From Cellvibrionales bacterium UBA3090 (GTDB lineage: Bacteria > Pseudomonadota > Gammaproteobacteria > Pseudomonadales > Porticoccaceae): DNA of 29,153 nt. Positions 24,515 through 29,153 of this stretch are shown piece after piece. Within the stretch, counting starts at the first letter, position 1. Every line of letters begins with the position of its first letter. The translations under genes were made by a program, and so were the position numbers. The notes beneath the pieces were generated by a model that saw nothing but the letters and a program-made list of their open reading frames with translations, was not told the DNA's origin and did not search any database. Location of the stretch: contig DFBC01000037.1 in NCBI GenBank assembly GCA_002367235.1, positions 1 through 29,153 on the forward strand, in the 5' to 3' direction.

Positions 24515-25111
24515 ATGATACCGAAACCCTTTTCCCAAGCCTGCCAGAATAATCAGCAGCCGATTCTAGAGGTATTACTTCGGGTGTTTGCCGACCGCAA
24601 GCAGCTGTTGGAAATTGGTAGTGGCACGGGCCAGCATGCCGTGTACTGCGCACCTCGATTACCCCACTTGGTATGGCAAACCGCCGATCTAGAGGTTAAT
24701 CACCCGGGAATCAATGCCTGGTTGGATGAATGCCCGGCCTCGAACCTTCGTCGCCCCCTCTCCCTCAATGCCGACAATGCACCTTGGCCCCTGGCACCTG
24801 TAGATGCGGTGTTCACGGCCAACACTTGTCATATTATGGCGTGGGAGTCCGTGGTTAATTTATTTGTTGGGCTGGCGTCATTGCTCGAGCCAAAGGGGCG
24901 ATTGGCGATTTACGGGCCCTTTAACTACAACGGCCAGTTCACCAGTGACAGTAATGCGCGTTTTGATCAATGGTTGAAGCAGCAAGCACCCCATCAGGGC
25001 ATTCGCGATTTTGAAGCGGTGAATGGGTTGGCCGAAAAGGCCGGTCTTTTCCTTCTTGAGGACAATGAAATGCCTGCTAACAACAGGTTGTTGGTGTGGC
25101 AAAAAGATTGA
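24515..25111 (+). CDS. DUF938 family SAM-dependent methyltransferase-like protein
   Basis: A 198-residue protein with a class I methyltransferase fold. The SAM-binding motif I is LEIGSGTGQHAVY (about 32-44). The DUF938 signature features are the N-terminal SQACQNNQQPILEVL, the FTANTCHIMAWE block and IYGPFNYNGQFTSDSN. The substrate is unknown. It follows yaaA directly and precedes a membrane methyltransferase gene. The family is common in gammaproteobacteria and remains poorly characterised. Confidence 0.92.
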   Translation: MIPKPFSQACQNNQQPILEVLLRVFADRKQLLEIGSGTGQHAVYCAPRLPHLVWQTADLEVNHPGINAWLDECPASNLRRPLSLNADNAPWPLAPVDAVFTANTCHIMAWESVVNLFVGLASLLEPKGRLAIYGPFNYNGQFTSDSNARFDQWLKQQAPHQGIRDFEAVNGLAEKAGLFLLEDNEMPANNRLLVWQKD

Positions 25112-25119
25112 AGCTCGTA

Positions 25120-25581
25120 ATGCCAAAACTCGCATTAAAAATTCCGCCGCTGGCCGTGTTGTTGCTGGTTGCTGTTCTCATGGGGGTAATTGCCCGCTGG
25201 CTGGATACCGGGGAAACCTATTCAACTTGGCAGGGGTTACTACTGATGCTATTTGTTGTCGCCGGATTAACGATTATCGGTGTGGCGGTGTTCACCCTCT
25301 ATAAGATGGAGACAACGGTTGATCCAAGGAATCCGGGTTTATCCACCAAACTGGTTACCGTAGGCTTATACAATTATTCCCGTAATCCAGTGTACTTGGG
25401 CTTGTTTCTGTTATTACTGGCCTGGAATATCCACCTGTCGAGCTTTTATGCCTGCGCGGGGTTACCCCTATTTATCTGGGCAATCACCCAACTTCAGATT
25501 GTTCCCGAAGAGCAGCAGCTGGGTGATAAATTTGGCACCGATTACATTGATTATTGTGCGGCGGTTCGCCGCTGGCTGTAA
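25120..25581 (+). CDS. Isoprenylcysteine carboxyl methyltransferase-like membrane protein
   Basis: A 153-residue integral membrane protein with four hydrophobic segments (about 10-25, 37-58, 90-106 and 113-128). It shows the ICMT/PEMT-type SAM-binding signature: GLYNYSRNPVYLGLFLLLL in the middle and a C-terminal EEQQLGDKFGTDYIDY block. It probably methylates a lipid or small molecule at the membrane; the substrate is unknown, and bacteria lack prenylated CaaX proteins. I prefer the ATG at 25120 because the hydrophobic KIPPLAVLLL region starts just after it. A GTG at 25096, overlapping DUF938 by 16 bases, is an alternative. Confidence 0.87.
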   Translation: MPKLALKIPPLAVLLLVAVLMGVIARWLDTGETYSTWQGLLLMLFVVAGLTIIGVAVFTLYKMETTVDPRNPGLSTKLVTVGLYNYSRNPVYLGLFLLLLAWNIHLSSFYACAGLPLFIWAITQLQIVPEEQQLGDKFGTDYIDYCAAVRRWL

Positions 25582-25626
25582 TCGAGCTGCGGCATGGTTT
25601 TTACGTCATAAGCAGAAGGGCAATAG

Positions 25627-26019
25627 ATGAAAAAACTCCTTATTTTTTTTGCCGCAGGATGCCTGGGCGCAATGGCCAACAGCCTTGTTGTTTGGCAATT
25701 TGGCCAGCTGGGTCTTAATTCTTTATTGGGCGTTTCGATTATGCCTGGCTTAACGTCAGGTTGGCTGTATCCAAGACTCGTTTGGGGCGGGCTATGGGGA
25801 CTGCTGTTTACCCTTCCAATGTTGCAATCAAGACTGTTGTTAAAAGGCTCAATTCTTAGCTTGTTTCCTACGATAGTTCAGTTGTTTGTGGTTTTTCCTT
25901 TTAAGGCGCATAAGGGGATAGCGGGGCTGGAGCTGGGGATGCTTACGCCAGTGGCCGTCTTGTTTTTCAACTGGGTTTGGGGCGTTGTGACGGCAATGAC
26001 TATAAAGTTTTCAAGATAA
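25627..26019 (+). CDS. Small integral membrane protein of unknown function
   Basis: A 130-residue protein, mostly hydrophobic, with about four membrane segments (roughly 3-20, 30-62, 74-92 and 102-126). It has several Trp and Gly residues (VWGGLWGLLFTLP) and a basic C-terminus. I do not recognise the family. The ATG begins MKKLLIFFAAGC, which could also be read as a lipoprotein-like start, but the LGAMANS that follows the Cys and the hydrophobic body favour a multi-pass protein. It lies 45 bases after the ICMT-like gene in the same direction and is probably the last gene of that run. Confidence 0.75.
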   Translation: MKKLLIFFAAGCLGAMANSLVVWQFGQLGLNSLLGVSIMPGLTSGWLYPRLVWGGLWGLLFTLPMLQSRLLLKGSILSLFPTIVQLFVVFPFKAHKGIAGLELGMLTPVAVLFFNWVWGVVTAMTIKFSR

Positions 26020-26078
26020 CAGTGCTGTTAAGTGTGTTGATAGGGTTGTGACAACACAGGCAACGTTGCAGTAAAACC

Positions 26079-26114
26079 GGGTTGGTTTCTGGTCGCCCCG
26101 TAGCGGGCCAACCC
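26079..26114. other. Inverted repeat between convergent genes
   Basis: GGGTTGG (26079-26085) and CCAACCC (26108-26114) can pair, with an inner CCCG/CGGG stem (26097-26100 and 26104-26107) that abuts the right arm. It lies between the end of the small membrane protein gene and the end of the SYLF gene. There is no T tract on either strand. It may be a bidirectional transcript end, but that is not shown. Confidence 0.3.
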
Positions 26115-26149
26115 TAGTGGTCAGCCCGTCGTGGTGAGTTGTATAACAA

Positions 26150-26710
26150 CTAACGAACAATCGGAGTAATTTTCGATCCTTCGAGGGTTAAGTTAAACAT
26201 CAGACCTTTGTTGGAAAAAATAAATCCGATAATGGGTTGCTGTATCGTATGGGTGTCGATTTCTCCACCCGCACCAATCGTGGCAATGGCAACGCTGCCA
26301 TCTACGCCAGCTTCCCAGCCCTCACTGTTACGAAACTTATTCAGCGCAGCATCGGTCATAAATAAAATAATTTGTGACTTCATTTGTGCGCCCATTTGGA
26401 AGCCAATAGAGGCAGCGGCGGTGTTGTAGTAACCGGCCGTTGCACCGTTTATTTTTAAAACCCCCTCGCCATACTCACCACCTATGCCGAAGCCGGCTTT
26501 ATAAACCTTGGGGAAAATTAAAATACCCTTGGCCCTCGCGGCGAGCTGCACCCCGGCGCTGGTTTGTTGCTGAAACTGCTTCATGGCTTCTTCGGCATAG
26601 AGATCAATTTCTACCTTGCTGGCAGCATGGGTCGAGCTGGCCAGCAGAAGTTGGGCCGCGAGTGCTAGTGCTATGAATTTGAATGTGGCGAGCCATACCG
26701 GCTTTTTCAT
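26150..26710 (-). CDS. SYLF (Ysc84) domain lipid-binding protein, exported
   Basis: A 186-residue protein with a Sec signal peptide ending near residue 29 (STHAA) and a SYLF/YSC84 domain covering the rest. Family features are the AKGILIFPKVYKAGFGIGGEYGEG block, the GYYNTAAASIGFQMGAQ block, and the closing FSNKGLMFNLTLEGSKI. The domain binds membrane lipids in eukaryotic homologues; bacterial members are usually periplasmic and of unclear role. An AGGAAG ribosome-binding site precedes the ATG. Confidence 0.9.
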   Translation of the reverse strand: MKKPVWLATFKFIALALAAQLLLASSTHAASKVEIDLYAEEAMKQFQQQTSAGVQLAARAKGILIFPKVYKAGFGIGGEYGEGVLKINGATAGYYNTAAASIGFQMGAQMKSQIILFMTDAALNKFRNSEGWEAGVDGSVAIATIGAGGEIDTHTIQQPIIGFIFSNKGLMFNLTLEGSKITPIVR

Positions 26711-26775
26711 GGATATCTTCCTAGTCTTTGGTTTGTGAAAGTACCTGCTTAAAGCATAGCAGGATCAATGACTAC

Positions 26776-27921
26776 CTATAATATTTTGTATGGAAGTTGT
26801 TGTCTGGCTTCTAACATATAGCGCTTTATATGATTTTTTTCCTGAGCGAGATAACGACCGATAGCATGCGAAAACCCTTGGTGCTTGATCCAGTGAAAAG
26901 AATGGGTTTCAACGGGCTCAAAACCACGTTTGATTTTGTGTTCTCCCTGGGCACCAGCATCAAAACATGAAATGCCCTGTTCGATAGCAAACTCAATACC
27001 CTGGTAGTAACAGAGTTCAAAGTGCAGGGCATCATACTCCTGAATACACCCCCAATATCGCCCATAGAGTGTGTTGCTGTCGTAAAAAAACAGCGCGGCA
27101 GCTACTTTGTTGCCATTACTGTCCTCGGCAACCGTCATCATCAGGTGCTCGCCCATTAATTCGCCCAGTTGCAGAAAGAATGCTTCGGTAAGATAGCCGC
27201 CACTACCGTTGCGTTTTAAGTACGTGCGTTGATACATCAGGTAAAAAAAGGCCCACCAGTCCGGGGTGATTTGTTCTCCCTTTAGGCGCTGTACCTTGAG
27301 CTGCTGCTGGACCACAGAGCGTCGTTCACGATTAAGGTTTTTACGCTTTCTGGACGTGAATGTGTCGATAAATTCATCAAAACTGCTGTAATTGTGGTTG
27401 ATCCAGTGATATTGAACCCCGACGCGATTCATCAACTCCATCCCTTTCAAGCCCGTGGCAAGAGGTGGGTCAGGAAATAGCAGGTGCCAGCTTGAGGCAT
27501 CGTGCTGGTCGGCAAGATCATGAATAGCATTGAGCATACCGGGCATAACGTCGGTTGTGCTGATTCCCGGTGCCAGGCCAATCCGGGGGCCGGTGGCGGG
27601 GGTAAAGGGTATGGCTGTGAGCAGTTTAGGATAGTAGTCGATTTGGTGGTCGTGGTAGGCATCAGCCCATGACCAATCAAACACATATTCGCCCCACGAA
27701 TGACTTTTTAAGTAGAGAGGCAGTGCCGCAACCAGTGTTCCACCCTCCTCCAACAGTAGATGTTTAGGTTCCCAGCCTGTTTCAGTACAGGCACTTCCAG
27801 AGGTTTCCAATAGCGACAAAAAGCCGTGTTGTAGAAATGGATAATCGTTGGCAAAAAGCCCATTCCACTGCATTGGTGAGCACTGTTCAAGAGACGATAG
27901 AGTCCGGTATTTTATGGTCAT
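26776..27921 (-). CDS. FemAB-like GNAT protein (DUF482/peptidogalycan family)
   Basis: A 381-residue protein of the FemAB-like, GNAT-fold family once called DUF482. Landmarks are NDYPFLQHGFLSLLETSGSA near 25-44, VAALPLYLKSHSWGEYVFDWSWADAY broken across 63-88, the basic SRKRKNLNRERRSV patch near 185-200, and GGYLTEAFFLQL with the C-terminal FELCYYQGIEFAIEQG and FDAGAQGEHKIKRGFEP blocks. The reaction and acceptor are unknown; similarity to FemAB suggests aminoacyl or acyl transfer, by inference only. It is 62 bases after phoR on the same strand, so it may share its transcript. Confidence 0.9.
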   Translation of the reverse strand: MTIKYRTLSSLEQCSPMQWNGLFANDYPFLQHGFLSLLETSGSACTETGWEPKHLLLEEGGTLVAALPLYLKSHSWGEYVFDWSWADAYHDHQIDYYPKLLTAIPFTPATGPRIGLAPGISTTDVMPGMLNAIHDLADQHDASSWHLLFPDPPLATGLKGMELMNRVGVQYHWINHNYSSFDEFIDTFTSRKRKNLNRERRSVVQQQLKVQRLKGEQITPDWWAFFYLMYQRTYLKRNGSGGYLTEAFFLQLGELMGEHLMMTVAEDSNGNKVAAALFFYDSNTLYGRYWGCIQEYDALHFELCYYQGIEFAIEQGISCFDAGAQGEHKIKRGFEPVETHSFHWIKHQGFSHAIGRYLAQEKNHIKRYMLEARQQLPYKIL

Positions 27922-27983
27922 GCCTCGTTCTTGGGGTATCTGGCGTCGGTGGTTGCCATAGGGCAGGCAGGAGTAACTTTATG

Positions 27984-29153
27984 CTATTGCTCGAGTTTCG
28001 GAAAGCGACACTGGAAACAGCTGCCTTTGCTCAGCGTTGCTGTGATATTGAGGCGGCCGCCATGGCGCATCAGCACGTGCTTGACGATGGCCAGCCCCAG
28101 TCCTGTACCGCCAGTACTGGAGGCACGGCTTTGATCAACGCGGTAAAAGCGTTCGGTAAGGCGAGAGAGGTGTTTCGGGTCAATACCATTGCCGTCATCG
28201 GCGACTTCAACGATATTCGCATCGTCGGTGGCATAGCCCCTGATCTCGATATTGGTGCCCTCTGGATTGTGCTTGATCGCATTGAATACCAGATTTGAAA
28301 ATGCACTGTAGAGTTCTTTTGACTCGCCATTCAAAAACAGGCCTTCATCGCAATTTAGCGTGATTTTGGTGCTATCACTGGCAATCATGCTGGCATCGTC
28401 GGCAATTTGTTGCAGTAACGGAAGGACTTCTACGGGCGTGTTTGGGGGCGATTCGCGAGTCGATTCAAGTTGTGACAACATGACCAGATCATTGGCTAGT
28501 GCATTCATGCGATCGGTTTGTTGCTGCATGTGTGTCAGTGCTTTTTTCCAGTTGTCTGGAAGCTCGTCGGCATTGTCCTGCAGGGTCTCGGTGTAGCCTG
28601 AGAGAACCGTTAGCGGTGTGCGCAGCTCGTGAGATATGTTGGCGACAAAGTCCTGGCGCATTTGCTCTAGGTTGCTGATACGAGTGATGTCTTGAACCAC
28701 GAGTATCACATTGCTATCTCCGAACTCGGCTGCAGTAAACAACAGTGTTCTACTGGGGTCTTCGGGTGAGGTTAGCTCCAGTGGTGAGCCCAGGGTATTA
28801 TTTTGAATAAAAGCCACAAATCGGGGGTCGCGCACCAGGTTGATAATCGATTGACCGCGATCACTTTTTTTCAGGCCCAATAATTTTTTGGCGGCGGGGT
28901 TCCACCATTCGAGTACCCGGTCAGAAGTAAGCGTGAGAGTGCCATCAACCAGTGCATCGGTAATGTTGCGGACTCGCTCTGAAAGTCCCTTTCTGCTTTG
29001 CTTGGCGCGCTCGTTACGTTTTTGCATGCGATACAGGTAATCACCCATATCGCCCCAAACACCACTGGCCTCTGGCGGTAGCCCAGAGCAGCCCTTGTCC
29101 AGCCAGTCGTAAAGTTTGGCAATGTGGGAAAAGGTCCACAACATGTAGAGGCC
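27984..29153 (-). CDS. phoR: Phosphate regulon sensor histidine kinase PhoR, N-terminus beyond window
   Basis: The C-terminal 389 residues of PhoR; the frame stays open to the window edge, where the membrane helices of the N-terminus should lie. Domains in order from the edge: a linker, a PAS domain (about 55-155 of the visible part), a HisKA dimerisation helix with the phospho-acceptor His in FVANISHELRTPLTV, and an ATPase domain with the N box NLVFNAIKHNPEG, the G1 box VADDGNGID, the F box LTERFYRVD and the G2 box GTGLGLAIV. It phosphorylates PhoB during phosphate limitation and is held off by PstSCAB-PhoU. phoB is expected just outside the window. An internal ATG at 29142-29144 is not taken as the start. 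Confidence 0.95.
   Translation of the reverse strand, partial: GLYMLWTFSHIAKLYDWLDKGCSGLPPEASGVWGDMGDYLYRMQKRNERAKQSRKGLSERVRNITDALVDGTLTLTSDRVLEWWNPAAKKLLGLKKSDRGQSIINLVRDPRFVAFIQNNTLGSPLELTSPEDPSRTLLFTAAEFGDSNVILVVQDITRISNLEQMRQDFVANISHELRTPLTVLSGYTETLQDNADELPDNWKKALTHMQQQTDRMNALANDLVMLSQLESTRESPPNTPVEVLPLLQQIADDASMIASDSTKITLNCDEGLFLNGESKELYSAFSNLVFNAIKHNPEGTNIEIRGYATDDANIVEVADDGNGIDPKHLSRLTERFYRVDQSRASSTGGTGLGLAIVKHVLMRHGGRLNITATLSKGSCFQCRFPKLEQ

Noticed and set aside
1..29153. CRISPR arrays, tRNA or rRNA genes, insertion sequences, prophage
   Set aside because: I saw no regularly spaced repeats, no tRNA-like segments, no transposase or integrase frames and no terminal inverted repeats with target duplications.

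Overview
The window reads as an ordinary stretch of chromosome from a gammaproteobacterium. The gene types (PstSCAB-PhoU with PhoR, GlyQ, CysK, YaaA, YciA, YchJ, GrxA, a TRAP transporter, a PutA without a DNA-binding domain) and moderate base composition suggest a marine or aquatic lineage near Cellvibrionales/Spongiibacteraceae. That placement is inference from gene content. No rRNA, tRNA, CRISPR array, transposase or phage gene was seen.

Left part (1-4.9 kb): the 5' end of glyQ leaves on the minus strand. A tightly packed plus-strand set follows: a DUF2959 lipoprotein, a CysK-type cysteine synthase, an exported metallo-beta-lactamase-fold hydrolase and a GNAT acetyltransferase. A 409-base AT-rich gap without a recognised gene contains a possible 12-codon leader ORF and a candidate promoter, and leads into a GrxA-type glutaredoxin.

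Middle minus-strand block (4.3-9.4 kb): dctQ-dctM (TRAP permeases without their binding protein), yciA, an unrecognised 486-residue coiled-coil membrane protein, ychJ (translationally coupled to it) and a membrane-anchored FKBP isomerase.

Phosphate block (9.4-15.15 kb): a PhoB-type promoter with four 11-bp-spaced half-sites drives pstS. A hairpin terminator separates pstS from pstC-pstA-pstB-phoU, and a strong terminator ends the operon. PhoR, the sensor kinase inhibited through Pst/PhoU, runs off the right edge, so much of the phosphate-sensing circuit is in this window.

Right half (15.2-29.2 kb): carbonic anhydrase and a divergent crotonase-family protein; putA on the opposite strand with an inverted repeat before it; a RutE-like nitroreductase and DoxX protein divergent from a LysR regulator, with a perfect 14-bp inverted repeat between them; a lipoprotein M48 protease with TPRs; yaaA, a DUF938 methyltransferase, an ICMT-like methyltransferase and a small membrane protein; then minus-strand SYLF, FemAB-like GNAT and phoR.

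Most of the window is conventional. The least explained items are the 486-residue membrane protein, the 3.6-4.0 kb gap, and the inverted repeats upstream of the LysR gene and putA. I did not find a clear new multi-gene system.
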